Of a stretch of 64,000 nucleotides of DNA, positions 54,067 to 63,154 are shown one piece after another. The position numbers were made by a program, and so were the translations under genes. Below the pieces are notes generated by a model. The model did not search any database, was not told the origin of the DNA, and saw only the letters and a program-made list of their open reading frames with translations. Every line of letters begins with the position of its first letter. The first letter of the stretch is position 1. Source of the stretch: Corynebacterium timonense (lineage in GTDB: Bacteria; Actinomycetota; Actinomycetes; Mycobacteriales; Mycobacteriaceae). The stretch spans positions 496,001 through 560,000 of the forward strand of contig NZ_LT629765.1 of the NCBI RefSeq assembly GCF_900105305.1, written 5' to 3'.

Positions 54067-55662
54067 ATGACAGTGACGCGCAGCGCGCGGGAGAACGCAG
54101 CACCCCGCAGAAGCGGCACCACCGCGCCCCGTCCCGCCGGCAGCCGGCCCGGGACCTTCTCATCCTTGCGCCGCCGCTTCCACGACGGCATGGACGCGCG
54201 CCCGCTGCTGGACTACACCGTCATCCGCACCGTGGTGGTGGTGCTCGCGGGCCTCGGCCTCGTCATGGTGACGAGCTCCTCGATGGCGGCGTCCTTTGCG
54301 GCGTCGTCAAGCGTCTGGTCAACCACCCTGCGCCAAGCCCTCATGGTCAGCCTGGGCCTGGTCCTCTTCTGGGTCATGCTCCGGATCTCGCCAGAACGGG
54401 TGCGCGCCCTCGCCAACGCGGTCATGATCGTCGCGATCGCCCTCCTTATTCTCGTGCTCATTCCGGGCATCGGCACCGGCCGCGACGAGGTGGGATCGCA
54501 GTCGTGGCTCGTGGTCGGCCCGCTACGCCTGCAGCCCTCCGAGTTCGCCCGCGCGGCGATCGCCGTGTGGGGGGCGAAGCTTTTGGCAAACAAGGACTAC
54601 CGCGAGCCCTCGCGGCTCGCGAACGGCTTTGTGGGCTTCACCATGGTGGCGGGGCTATGCCTGCTGCTCATCACCGCTCAGGGCGACCTCGGGATGGCAG
54701 TTAACTTCGCTATCGTCGTGGCCTTCATCCTGCTCTTCGCCGGGATTTCCACGGGATTCATCGCCTTCGCCGCCATCGCCGGTTTCATCGGCCTCATCGT
54801 GGTGTTTTTCGCCGGCGGCTACCGCTCGGACCGCTTCCACGTCTACTTCGACGCGCTCTTCGGCCATTTTGACGACACGCGCGGCATCGCGTTCCAGTCG
54901 CACCAGGGCTTCCTCTCGCTTGCCGACGGCTCCCTGTTCGGCGTCGGCCTCGGGCAGTCCCGCGCGAAGTGGTTCTACCTGCCAGAGGCGCGCAACGACT
55001 TTATCTTTGCCGTTATCGGCGAGGAGCTCGGCCTGTGGGGCGGGGCGCTCGTGATTGGGTTGTTCGCCCTGCTCGGATACTTCGGGCTGCGCGCGGCGCG
55101 TCGCGCGCAGAACCAGTTCCAGACGCTCATGGCGGCCTCGCTCGCCGCCGGGGTGGTCTCCCAGGCCTTCATCAACATCGGCTACGTCGTCGGGCTCTTG
55201 CCTGTCACCGGTATCCAGCTGCCCATGGTCTCCGCCGGCGGTACCTCCGCGGTGATCACGCTGGCCTCGATGGGCATCCTGGCCTCCATTGCGCGGCACG
55301 AGCCCGACGCGGTGTCCGCGATGCAGAACTACGGCCGCCCCGCTTTCGACCGCATGCTCGGCATCGGCGAACCCACCACCCCGGGCCAGACCCGCGCGGC
55401 GCGCAGGGAGCAGGACGCGCGCAACGCGCGCTCGCGCCGCGAAGCCCGCTTCGGCACCCCCGTCACCGCCCGTTCCGGGTCGGCGCTGCGACGCCCCGCC
55501 GGGGCCCCGCAGCGGGATATGCAAAAGGACCCGCAGCGCTACCCGCACCGCGGCGCGCCCACGCGCAGCGCCGCGCGGGCGGTCAGGGGGACGGCCGTGC
55601 CCCAGCCGCGATCCTGGGAGTCCACTGCCAGCACGACGCGTACGACCCGCCGCGCGGGATAG
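54067..55662 (+). CDS. ftsW: Septal peptidoglycan polymerase FtsW (SEDS)
   Basis: The SEDS glycosyltransferase polymerises glycan from lipid II with FtsI. It has about ten membrane helices, the catalytic-loop region with GSQSWLVVGPLRLQPSEFAR, and LPEARNDFIFAVIGEE and MVSAGGTSAVITLASMG near the end. The 531-residue form from ATG 54067 has a strong AGAAAGGGCGGTG ribosome site; GTGs at 54010 and 54019 are in-frame alternatives. The N-terminal 45 and C-terminal 120 residues are basic, Arg/Pro/Ala-rich cytoplasmic tails. Confidence 0.94.
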   Translation: MTVTRSARENAAPRRSGTTAPRPAGSRPGTFSSLRRRFHDGMDARPLLDYTVIRTVVVVLAGLGLVMVTSSSMAASFAASSSVWSTTLRQALMVSLGLVLFWVMLRISPERVRALANAVMIVAIALLILVLIPGIGTGRDEVGSQSWLVVGPLRLQPSEFARAAIAVWGAKLLANKDYREPSRLANGFVGFTMVAGLCLLLITAQGDLGMAVNFAIVVAFILLFAGISTGFIAFAAIAGFIGLIVVFFAGGYRSDRFHVYFDALFGHFDDTRGIAFQSHQGFLSLADGSLFGVGLGQSRAKWFYLPEARNDFIFAVIGEELGLWGGALVIGLFALLGYFGLRAARRAQNQFQTLMAASLAAGVVSQAFINIGYVVGLLPVTGIQLPMVSAGGTSAVITLASMGILASIARHEPDAVSAMQNYGRPAFDRMLGIGEPTTPGQTRAARREQDARNARSRREARFGTPVTARSGSALRRPAGAPQRDMQKDPQRYPHRGAPTRSAARAVRGTAVPQPRSWESTASTTRTTRRAG

Positions 55663-55689
55663 TAGCCAACACGAAGGAGCAATCCGACC

Positions 55690-56796
55690 ATGGTTGAGAT
55701 GGTTGAGAAGGTGCAGCGCGGCTCCGGCCCGCTCAACGTCGTCCTCGCCGGTGGAGGCACGGCTGGCCACATCGAGCCGGCCTTGGCGGTCGGCGAGGTC
55801 CTGCGCGACGAGTTCGGCGCGACGGTCACCGCGCTGGGAACCGAGAAGGGGTTGGAGACCACAATTGTCCCGGCCCGCAGCTTTACGCTTTCTTTGATTG
55901 ACCCGGTGCCCATCCCGCGCAAGGCCCCGTGGAAGCTCGCCGGCGTGCCGTTCAAGGTGGCGCGCGCGGTGCGCCAGGCGCGCCGCGCGCTGCGGGAAAC
56001 CGAGGCGCAGGTTGTTTTCGGCACCGGCGGCTACGTCGCCGCACCGGCGTACATTGCCGCCGCGTCGCTCAAGCTGCCGTTCTTCGTGCTGGAAACGAAC
56101 GCGCTGGCGGGCATGGCGAACAAACTAGGAGTGCGCCTCGGCGGCGTGGGGCTGAACGCTGTCGCCGGGTCCGGTATGCCGGGGGAAATCGTGGGTATCC
56201 CCGTGCGCCCCGGCGTCGGCGTCGACGAGGACGGGGAAAAAGCGCGCCGCGGCTACCGCATGTGGGGGCTCGACCCGGAACGGACGACCGTGCTGGTCAC
56301 CGGCGGATCCCAGGGCGCGGTGAGCATCAACAACGCCGTGGCAGGCGCGGTGGAGTCCATCACGGCGGACGGCGCGCAGGTGCTGCACGCCTACGGCCGC
56401 AAAAACGACGCCCCGGCACCGCACGAGTACTACACGGCAGTGCCCTACATCGACGATATGGAGGCGGCCTACGCCGTCGCCGACCTCGTGGTGTGCCGTT
56501 CGGGGGCGATGACGGTGGCGGAGAACTCCGCCGCCGGGGTCCCCGCGATCTACGTTCCGCTGCCGCACGGCAACGGCGAGCAGGGGCTCAACTCCGCCCA
56601 CCTCGTCGACCTTGGGGCGGCGGTGCGTATCGACGACGCCGACCTGACGCCGGAATCGTTGACGCAGGCAGTCCGCGCGATCGTGGGCGAGCCCGGAAGG
56701 CTCGCGCAGATGCAGCAGGCGCTGGATAGCTCGGGCGCGGGCAGCGTCGCCCACGAGCTGGCTACCCGCGTCGTGCGGGCCGCCCGCGCTCACTAG
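55690..56796 (+). CDS. murG: UDP-GlcNAc transferase MurG (lipid II synthesis)
   Basis: The 368-residue membrane-associated GT28 enzyme adds GlcNAc to lipid I. It has the N-terminal [16 protein letters not shown] loop, [30 protein letters not shown] and the donor site [24 protein letters not shown] lies 12 bases upstream of the ATG. A TAGACT hexamer just after the stop may be an internal promoter for murC. Confidence 0.96.
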   Translation: MVEMVEKVQRGSGPLNVVLAGGGTAGHIEPALAVGEVLRDEFGATVTALGTEKGLETTIVPARSFTLSLIDPVPIPRKAPWKLAGVPFKVARAVRQARRALRETEAQVVFGTGGYVAAPAYIAAASLKLPFFVLETNALAGMANKLGVRLGGVGLNAVAGSGMPGEIVGIPVRPGVGVDEDGEKARRGYRMWGLDPERTTVLVTGGSQGAVSINNAVAGAVESITADGAQVLHAYGRKNDAPAPHEYYTAVPYIDDMEAAYAVADLVVCRSGAMTVAENSAAGVPAIYVPLPHGNGEQGLNSAHLVDLGAAVRIDDADLTPESLTQAVRAIVGEPGRLAQMQQALDSSGAGSVAHELATRVVRAARAH

Positions 56797-56848
56797 ACTT
56801 ACGCTTCACACGACCCTGGCCCGCCGCGCGAAGGAGCACCCTGCAGAC

Positions 56849-58324
56849 ATGACCACCCCCGGTACCGACGTCGACCTCTCCCGCGTTCACCTCATCGGAA
56901 TCGGCGGCTCCGGAATGTCCGGCGTGGCGCACATCCTGCTGGACCGCGGCGCTGTGGTGACCGGCTCGGACGTCAAGGATTCGCTGCCGGTGCGTGCGCT
57001 GCGGGCGCGCGGGGCGCAGATCGCCGTGGGGCACGCCGCCGAGAACCTCAACCTCGCGGGGGAGGCGCCGACGGCTGTGGTGACCAGCTTCGCCGCGATC
57101 CCGCAGGACAACCCCGAGCTGGCGCGCGCCCGCGCGGAGTCCATCCCCGTGTTGCGCCGCTCCGACGTGCTGGCGGAGCTCATGGAAGGCTATACGCAGG
57201 TGCTCTTCGCGGGCACCCACGGGAAGACCTCGACGACCTCGATGGCCGTGGTGGCTCTGCAAGCGGCGGGGGAGGAGCCGAGCTTCGCCATCGGCGGCCA
57301 GCTCAACCGCGCCGGTACGAACGCACACCACGGGCAGGGCCGCGTCTTCGCCGCGGAGGCCGACGAATCCGACGCGTCGCTGTTGCGCTACGCGCCGGAT
57401 GTCGCCGTGGTCACGAACATCGAACCCGACCACCTGGACTACTTCGGCGACGCGGAGTCCTATTTTCAAGTTTTCGACGACTTCGCTGATCGCGTCGCGG
57501 ACACGGGCACCTTCGTGGTGTGCCTCGACGACGACAACGCGGTCGAGTGCGGGCGGCGCGCGGCGCAGCGCGGAGTCGCGGTGCTTGGCTACGGCACCGC
57601 CGCCGCGGCCGCGGCCCACCCCGACGTCCCCGCGGGCGCGGTGATCGCGCAGGAGTCCCAGCGCGGAGGCCCCGCGTCGGTGCGGGTGGCGCTGGCGGTT
57701 GCTGGCGCGGAGGGCGACGTGGAGTACACGATGTCGGTGCCCGGCCACCACATGGTGCTCAACTCGGTGGCCGCGCTGCTTGCCGGCGCGCTGGCGGGTG
57801 CGGATCCGCAGCGCCTTGCGGCCGGGCTCAGCGAGTACACGGGCGTGCGGCGCCGCTTCGAGTTCACCGGCGAGGTCGCCGAGGGCGAGCGCGCGGGTGC
57901 CCGCGTCTACGACGACTACGCGCACCACCCGACCGAGGTCGCCGCCGTGCTCGGCGCGGCGCGCGAAAAGGTCGACGCCGAGGGCAACGACGCGCGGGTG
58001 ATCGTGTGCTTCCAGCCGCACCTGTACTCGCGCACCCAGGAGTTCGCCGCGGAGTTCGCCGCTGCGCTCTCGCTCGCCGACGCCGCCGTGGTCCTCGACA
58101 TCTTTGGCGCGCGGGAGACCCCGGTGGAGGGCGTTGATTCGCGCATCATCACCGACCGCATCGAACGGGAAACCACCGAGGTGCGCTACGAGCCGGACTT
58201 CTCCGCGGCACCGGCAACGGTGCGCGAGCTGACGCGCGCGGGCGATATCGTGCTCACGATGGGCGCTGGCACGGTCACCATGCTCGCCGGCGAGATCCTG
58301 AGCGCTCTGGCACAGGAGGGCTAG
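56849..58324 (+). CDS. murC: UDP-MurNAc:L-Ala ligase
   Basis: The 491-residue ligase adds the first stem residue. It has [18 protein letters not shown] at the N-terminus, the ATP loop [21 protein letters not shown] and NIEPDHLDY, and a C-terminal domain with [16 protein letters not shown] precedes the ATG by 12 bases. ftsQ follows after four bases. Confidence 0.97.
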   Translation: MTTPGTDVDLSRVHLIGIGGSGMSGVAHILLDRGAVVTGSDVKDSLPVRALRARGAQIAVGHAAENLNLAGEAPTAVVTSFAAIPQDNPELARARAESIPVLRRSDVLAELMEGYTQVLFAGTHGKTSTTSMAVVALQAAGEEPSFAIGGQLNRAGTNAHHGQGRVFAAEADESDASLLRYAPDVAVVTNIEPDHLDYFGDAESYFQVFDDFADRVADTGTFVVCLDDDNAVECGRRAAQRGVAVLGYGTAAAAAAHPDVPAGAVIAQESQRGGPASVRVALAVAGAEGDVEYTMSVPGHHMVLNSVAALLAGALAGADPQRLAAGLSEYTGVRRRFEFTGEVAEGERAGARVYDDYAHHPTEVAAVLGAAREKVDAEGNDARVIVCFQPHLYSRTQEFAAEFAAALSLADAAVVLDIFGARETPVEGVDSRIITDRIERETTEVRYEPDFSAAPATVRELTRAGDIVLTMGAGTVTMLAGEILSALAQEG

Positions 58325-58328
58325 CGCA

Positions 58329-59015
58329 ATGCCCGAGAACACGCAGGCGACGCGCCGCCGCCCGCCCGCCCGGGGTGTCGTCGCCGTCCTTGCCGTCGTT
58401 GCGCTCGTGGCCATCGCCGTCGCTGTTCCGTTCACCCCGGCGATGCCTGTGCGCACGATCGAGGTTGAGGGCGAGCGCCAGCTCAGCAGCGACGAGATTA
58501 TTGCGGCGACGAGCATCGAGGAAGGCACGCCGATCGCGCGTGTCGACGTCCAGCAGGCCGCCTCCGACGTCGCCGGACTGCCCTGGGTCAAAAGCGCGAC
58601 GGTGGGGCGCTCGTGGCCGTCGACGATCGCGGTGACCGTGGAGGAACACGTGGCCGTCGCCTACGCCGACACGCCCGAGGGGTCGCGGCTTATCGATACG
58701 CGCGGCGAGGAATTCGTCGTGGCCGACCCGCCGGAAGGAGCGGTTCAGCTCGCCGGTTCGGCGCTCGAAAACGAGCGCGTGAGGCGGGACGCGGTGGCGA
58801 TTGTGACGTCGATAAGCGAGGAGATGCGCGGCCGCGTCGCGTCGATTGAGGCGTCGAGCCCGTCCACCTTTGTCCTTCGGCTTGACGACGACCGCAGGGT
58901 CGTCTGGGGGGCTAGCAAGGACAACGACAATAAGGCGCGCGCCCTCGAGACGGTCGTGCACCGGGAGGGCGCGGAGTTCAACATCTCGAACCCCGAGCTG
59001 GTGACCGTGCGTTAG
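58329..59015 (+). CDS. ftsQ: Divisome protein FtsQ/DivIB
   Basis: The 228-residue protein has a short basic cytoplasmic N-terminus, one membrane helix (about residues 16-38), a POTRA domain starting MPVRTIEVEGERQLSSDEII, and the FtsQ beta domain with TIAVTVEEHVAVAYAD and LRLDDDRRVVWG. It scaffolds FtsL and FtsI at midcell. The ATG is four bases after murC. Confidence 0.93.
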   Translation: MPENTQATRRRPPARGVVAVLAVVALVAIAVAVPFTPAMPVRTIEVEGERQLSSDEIIAATSIEEGTPIARVDVQQAASDVAGLPWVKSATVGRSWPSTIAVTVEEHVAVAYADTPEGSRLIDTRGEEFVVADPPEGAVQLAGSALENERVRRDAVAIVTSISEEMRGRVASIEASSPSTFVLRLDDDRRVVWGASKDNDNKARALETVVHREGAEFNISNPELVTVR

Positions 59016-59031
59016 TGAAAACCCCAGGTCA

Positions 59032-59058
59032 CAACCCTAAAGTCAAGGTTTAGGGTTG
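59032..59058. promoter_or_regulatory. 10-base inverted repeat in the ftsZ leader
   Basis: CAACCCTAAA (59032-59041) and TTTAGGGTTG (59049-59058) are perfect inverted arms with a seven-base spacer, 17 bases after the ftsQ stop and about 125 bases before ftsZ. It lacks a T tract, so I read it as a likely operator or mRNA hairpin rather than a terminator. The ftsQ-ftsZ gap (59016-59183) probably carries an ftsZ promoter. Confidence 0.6.
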
Positions 59059-59183
59059 CAACACGCCGAGGTAAAAACCGGGCTTTCGCGCTTTTGTGCC
59101 CCATGATGGGGAGCGTTCCATGCGCAGCATGACCGACCCAAAAACCCCAAAAATCTACGTATCTGAAAGGCGAGAATCATTCC

Positions 59184-60401
59184 ATGACCTCTCCAGCCAA
59201 CTACCTCGCCATGATCCGCGTTGTCGGTGTTGGCGGCGGCGGCGTCAACGCCGTCAACCGCATGATCGAAGAAGGGCTCAAAGGCGTTGAATTCGTCGCG
59301 GTTAACACCGACTCCCAGGCGCTGCTGTTTACCGACGCCGACACGAAGCTCGACATCGGACGTGAAGCCACCCGCGGCCTGGGTGCCGGCGCGAACCCGG
59401 AGGTTGGCCGCACCTCTGCGGAGGACCACAAGCAGGAGATCGAGGAGTCGCTCAAGGGCTCCGACATGGTCTTTGTCACCGCAGGCGAGGGCGGCGGCAC
59501 CGGCACAGGCGCGGCGCCGGTCGTGGCGGGCATCGCGAAGAAGATGGGCGCTCTGACCATCGGCGTGGTCACCCGCCCGTTCTCCTTCGAGGGCAAGCGC
59601 CGCCTCCGCCAGGCCCTGGAGGGCATTGAGGCGCTCAAGGAGGTCTGCGACACCGTCATCGTCATCCCGAACGACCGCCTGCTGCAGCTCGGCGACTCCG
59701 ACCTGTCCATGATGGAGGCCTTCCGCGCGGCGGACGAGGTGCTCTACAACGGCGTCCAGGGCATCACGAACCTCATCACCATCCCCGGCATGATCAACGT
59801 GGACTTCGCCGACGTGCGCTCCGTCATGGCGGACGCCGGCTCCGCGCTCATGGGCGTGGGTTCGGCCCGCGGCGACAACCGCGTGCTCGTGGCCACTGAG
59901 CAGGCGATCAATTCGCCGCTTTTGGAGACGACGATGGAAGGCGCCAAGGGCGTGCTCATCTCCGTCGCCGGCGGCTCCGACCTGGGCCTCCAGGAGGTTT
60001 ACGAGGCGGGTTCCATTGTCGAGGAGAAGGCCGACGACGACGCCAACATCATCTTCGGCACCATCATCGACGACAACCTCGGCGACGAGGTGCGCGTGAC
60101 CATCATCGCGACCGGCTTCGACGAGAAGGCCAACGCCCGCCCCGACGCCTCCGTGGAGCAGAAGGTCACTCCGGCCCCGGCGGCGGAGCCCGCGTCCGAG
60201 TCCGCCACCCCGGCGCCGGCCCGCGGCTCGCTTTTCGACGACCGCGCCGCCGCCCCGGCCGAGGAGCAGCGCCGCGAGGAGTACCAGCCGCGCCACCGCT
60301 ACGAGGAGCGCGACTCCGGCCTGTTCACCCGCTCCGGGCGCGACGGTTCGAGCCGGCCCCGCGAGGACGACGACGTCGACGTCCCCGACTTCCTGCGCTA
60401 A
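59184..60401 (+). CDS. ftsZ: Cell-division tubulin homologue FtsZ
   Basis: The 405-residue GTPase forms the Z ring. It has [20 protein letters not shown], the tubulin signature [15 protein letters not shown] and the T7 synergy region [26 protein letters not shown]. The GTPase core covers about 1-315. A variable Pro/Glu/Arg linker follows, and the C-terminal peptide [10 protein letters not shown] is the site that binds SepF and FtsW. The ATG follows AAAGGCGAG at about ten bases. Confidence 0.98.
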   Translation: MTSPANYLAMIRVVGVGGGGVNAVNRMIEEGLKGVEFVAVNTDSQALLFTDADTKLDIGREATRGLGAGANPEVGRTSAEDHKQEIEESLKGSDMVFVTAGEGGGTGTGAAPVVAGIAKKMGALTIGVVTRPFSFEGKRRLRQALEGIEALKEVCDTVIVIPNDRLLQLGDSDLSMMEAFRAADEVLYNGVQGITNLITIPGMINVDFADVRSVMADAGSALMGVGSARGDNRVLVATEQAINSPLLETTMEGAKGVLISVAGGSDLGLQEVYEAGSIVEEKADDDANIIFGTIIDDNLGDEVRVTIIATGFDEKANARPDASVEQKVTPAPAAEPASESATPAPARGSLFDDRAAAPAEEQRREEYQPRHRYEERDSGLFTRSGRDGSSRPREDDDVDVPDFLR

Positions 60402-60425
60402 CGCTGCTGCACCGGGCGGGCTCGC

Positions 60426-60431
60426 TAGGGT
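60426..60431 (+). promoter_or_regulatory. -10 box (TAGGGT) of leaderless pgeF
   Basis: TAGGGT is followed by seven bases and ATG 60439. The GGAGG between them is only two bases from the ATG, too close for efficient Shine-Dalgarno use. Confidence 0.5.
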
Positions 60432-60438
60432 GGAGGTC

Positions 60439-61215
60439 ATGGCACCCGACAGCGAGCGCACCCCCGCCCACGACCGTCCCGTCCGCATGGTGTTTACCAC
60501 CCGTGCGGGCGGGACGTCGTCGTCTCCCTACGACTCCTTCAACCTGGGAGCCCACGTCGGCGACGACCCGGAGGCCGTCGCGGCGAACCGCCGCCGCCTC
60601 GCCGAGGTGCTCGGCCTCGCGTCCGAGAACTTCGTGTGGATGGAGCAGTTGCACACCAACACAGTCACGCGCGTCGACGCGCCCCAGGACGGGCCTGTCC
60701 CCGCGACCGACGCGCTGGTGACCACGACCCCGGGGCTGGCCCTGTGCGTCCTCGTCGCCGACTGCACCCCGGTTCTGCTCGCGGACCACACCGCGGGTGT
60801 CGCGGCCGCCGTGCACGCCGGCAGAATGGGGGCGCGCAACGGGATCGTGGCCCGCACCGTCGAGGCGATGGTGGAGTGCGGTGCGACGCCGGGGGCGATC
60901 ACGGCGCTGCTGGGGCCCGCGGCGGCGGGGAGGAGCTATGAGGTGCCCGAGGCGATGGCCCGGGACGTCGATAAGCATCTGCCTGGCTCGCTGACGCGCA
61001 CGGCGGCAGGGACCTGGGGCCTTGACGTGCGGGCGGGCATCGTGCGGCAGCTGTTCGAGCGGGGCGTGACCCACGTCGACGCGGACCCGCGCGACACTAT
61101 CACTGACAAGGACTTCTTCTCCCACCGGCGAGAGGGCACGACGGGGCGCCAGGCGGGTGTGATTTGGTTGACCGGAAACGCAGGAGACCACAGGAAGGGG
61201 CATGCACATGGGTAG
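60439..61215 (+). CDS. pgeF: Multicopper-oxidase-like peptidoglycan-editing protein (YfiH/PgeF family)
   Basis: The 258-residue protein has the YfiH/laccase-domain core: FTTRAGGTSSSPYDSFNLG, WMEQLHTNTV, the metal ligands His and Cys in VADCTPVLLAD and AAVHAGRMGARNGIV. Family members remove non-canonical stem residues, or show purine-nucleoside activity. Its place directly after ftsZ supports a cell-wall task. I prefer ATG 60439 over GTG 60430. The 3' end overlaps the yggS gene by eight bases. Confidence 0.88.
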   Translation: MAPDSERTPAHDRPVRMVFTTRAGGTSSSPYDSFNLGAHVGDDPEAVAANRRRLAEVLGLASENFVWMEQLHTNTVTRVDAPQDGPVPATDALVTTTPGLALCVLVADCTPVLLADHTAGVAAAVHAGRMGARNGIVARTVEAMVECGATPGAITALLGPAAAGRSYEVPEAMARDVDKHLPGSLTRTAAGTWGLDVRAGIVRQLFERGVTHVDADPRDTITDKDFFSHRREGTTGRQAGVIWLTGNAGDHRKGHAHG

Positions 61216-61924
61216 GACCGAGGAGATCACGGCGAACCTCGCGGCGCTGCGCGAGCGGATTGCCGCAGCAGAAGAAAAGGCGGGGCGCGAGCCGGGCAGC
61301 GTCCGGCTTTTGCCCGTGAGCAAATTCCACCCGGTCGAGGACATTGAGATCCTCGCGGGTCTGGGCATCGACCTCGTCGGCGAGAACCGCGAGCAGGAAG
61401 CGCGCGCGAAAGCCGAGCACCTCGCGGAGACGGGCGCCGCGGTGGGTATCGCCATGATCGGGCAGATCCAATCGAAGAAGGCGAACTCCGTGGCGCGCTG
61501 GGCGCGGGAGGTCCACTCCGTCGACTCCGTCAAGCTCGCCCACGGGCTGGACCGGGGCATGGGGCTCGCGCTGGAGCGCGGCGACCGCGACAGCGAGTCC
61601 CTGTCGTGTCTGGTGCAGCTGTCCGCAGACGGCGACCAAGCCCGCGGCGGGGTGCCGGAAGGTGAGATCGACGAGGTCGTGGCCGCCGTCGTGGAGGCGG
61701 AGCATCTCACGTTCGCGGGCTTCATGGTCGTGCCGCCTCTCGACGCCGACCCCGAGCCCGTCTTCACCCGCGCCCGCGAACTCACCGACGCCCGCGCCGC
61801 CTCCCTCGGCTGCCGCCTGGTCCTCTCGGCCGGGATGTCCGGCGATTTCGAGCACGCCATCGCGTGCGGTTCCGATATCGTGCGTGTCGGAACCGGGGTG
61901 CTGGGCGAGCGGCCCGTAGGCTAA
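61208..61924 (+). CDS. PLP homeostasis protein (YggS/PROSC family)
   Basis: The 238-residue protein is a single-domain PLP-binding TIM barrel. The PLP lysine lies in LLPVSKFHPVEDI; GENREQEARAKAEHL, IGQIQSKKAN, and LSAGMSGDFEHAIACGSDIVRVGTG are family blocks. It buffers free PLP rather than catalysing a reaction. ATG 61208 has AGGAAGGGG seven bases upstream; ATG 61202 is less well spaced. Position between pgeF and sepF is conserved in Gram-positive dcw clusters. Confidence 0.93.
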   Translation: MGRTEEITANLAALRERIAAAEEKAGREPGSVRLLPVSKFHPVEDIEILAGLGIDLVGENREQEARAKAEHLAETGAAVGIAMIGQIQSKKANSVARWAREVHSVDSVKLAHGLDRGMGLALERGDRDSESLSCLVQLSADGDQARGGVPEGEIDEVVAAVVEAEHLTFAGFMVVPPLDADPEPVFTRARELTDARAASLGCRLVLSAGMSGDFEHAIACGSDIVRVGTGVLGERPVG

Positions 61925-62004
61925 CGGCTAACACTGACGTAATTCACCGTGGCGCTGGTGACAGCGGCCGCACCCCGACAACGACCCCCAGGAGCAGCGA
62001 CAAC

Positions 62005-62469
62005 ATGTCCATCTTTGGCACCGCAAAGGAATTTTTCGGCCTCGGCCCCTACAACGAGGATGCGGCCTACTACGACGACGCTGACTACACCGACGGCGGC
62101 TCCACCGCCTACGACCGCGCTCCGGCGCGCCCCTACTCCGAGGCCGCCCCGCGCGCCGACTACCGCGGTGACTACCCGCGCACCCTCGAGCCGGCGATTG
62201 TTACCGCGACGCCGCGCAACTACAACGACGCCAAAGAGATCGGTGAGCCCTTCCGCGACGGCGACGCCGTGATCATGGACCTCAGTGACCTCGACGCCGC
62301 CGACGCGAAGCGCCTTGTCGACTTCGCCGCGGGCCTGTGCTTCGCCCTGCGCGGCCGGATGCACAACCTGACCCGCGGCATGGATACCCCGCGCCGCGTC
62401 TTCGCCATCACCCCCGAGAATGCGCCGTTCACTGCCTCCGAGCTGCAGCGCGCTGCGCGCCTGCGCTAG
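62005..62469 (+). CDS. sepF: FtsZ membrane anchor SepF
   Basis: The 154-residue protein has the amphipathic membrane helix at its N-terminus (SIFGTAKEFFGLGPY), a flexible Tyr/Asp/Pro linker (about 20-70) and the C-terminal SepF domain (PRNYNDAKEIGEPFRDGDAV, VIMDLSDLDAADAKRLVDFA, GLCFALRGRMHNL). It tethers and bundles FtsZ; Corynebacterium lacks FtsA, so this is probably the main anchor. AGGAG lies ten bases before the ATG. A longer reading from 61864 overlaps yggS. Confidence 0.96.
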   Translation: MSIFGTAKEFFGLGPYNEDAAYYDDADYTDGGSTAYDRAPARPYSEAAPRADYRGDYPRTLEPAIVTATPRNYNDAKEIGEPFRDGDAVIMDLSDLDAADAKRLVDFAAGLCFALRGRMHNLTRGMDTPRRVFAITPENAPFTASELQRAARLR

Positions 62470-62620
62470 GGGCCCGCTCCGGTTTTCTCGTCGGGCGGCA
62501 CACGCACGGCCGTGCTTCCAGGTGCGCCTGGGGGCGCGGCCGTGCGCGTTGCACAGCGTGTCGGCGCGCCCCGCGCCGCGCCGGCCAGCACGCGGTTGTT
62601 CCGCTGGGGTCGTGGGGCGG

Positions 62621-62626
62621 TAGGCT
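62621..62626 (+). promoter_or_regulatory. -10 box (TAGGCT) of leaderless yggT
   Basis: TAGGCT is followed by six bases and the GTG at 62633; no Shine-Dalgarno is present. The preceding gap holds a GC-rich palindrome, GCACGGCCGTGC (62504-62515), of unknown role. Confidence 0.5.
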
Positions 62627-62632
62627 GGCCGC

Positions 62633-62938
62633 GTGGCATTGTTTGGAGCAGCTATCTGCGCACTTATCGGCTTGTACACCACGGTGGTGGTGATCCGAAT
62701 TATCGTCGAGATGATCCAGTCCTTCTCGAAGCAGTTTGCGCCGCCGCGCTGGTTCATGGTGGTGGCGGAGGCGATGTTCGTGGTCACCGACCCACCGGTC
62801 ATGGCGCTGCGGCGCCTCATCCCTCCGCTGCGCCTGAGCGGGGGAGTGGGCCTCGACGTCAGCGTCATCGTGCTGTTTCTTATCCTGGCTATTGCCCAAG
62901 TGTTGGCGCAGGCATTATTGGTGGTGCCCTTCCTGTAG
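62633..62938 (+). CDS. YggT-family membrane protein
   Basis: The 101-residue protein has two hydrophobic regions (residues 2-25 and 75-97) and the YggT core around residues 52-70 (TDPPVMALRRLIPPLR). Function is not established; the family always sits between sepF and divIVA in Gram-positive dcw clusters and is linked to growth or osmotic stress. GTG 62633 is chosen from leaderless spacing. Confidence 0.9.
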   Translation: MALFGAAICALIGLYTTVVVIRIIVEMIQSFSKQFAPPRWFMVVAEAMFVVTDPPVMALRRLIPPLRLSGGVGLDVSVIVLFLILAIAQVLAQALLVVPFL

Positions 62939-62996
62939 GCGGAAGGAAAACGCCGGTTTGGTTGCGTTGGGCTCACCCTCCGGTCGATAGTGAGGG

Positions 62997-63034
62997 TATA
63001 AATACACATAGCGCGGGGATGACTCGGCTACACT
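62997..63034 (+). promoter_or_regulatory. Candidate divIVA promoter elements
   Basis: TATAAA (62997-63002) and TACACT (63029-63034) are the two best -10 candidates in the A+T-rich part of the yggT-divIVA gap (62939-63154). Either would give a leader of 110-150 bases, which contains a short ACCCGT-GGCA-ACGGGT hairpin near 63115-63130. Confidence 0.4.
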
Positions 63035-63154
63035 GTCTGTTCACTACGCTCTGTTCAATAAGGAAAATACAACGAACTGTCTGGGCGCACCCCACACACT
63101 GGGTTTCGCCCGCACACCCGTGGCAACGGGTGGGACAACATGAAGGGATCGCTC

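Noticed and set aside
62504..62515. GCACGGCCGTGC palindrome between sepF and yggT as a terminator or operator
   Set aside because: No loop or T tract, and short GC palindromes are common in this composition; kept only as a note.
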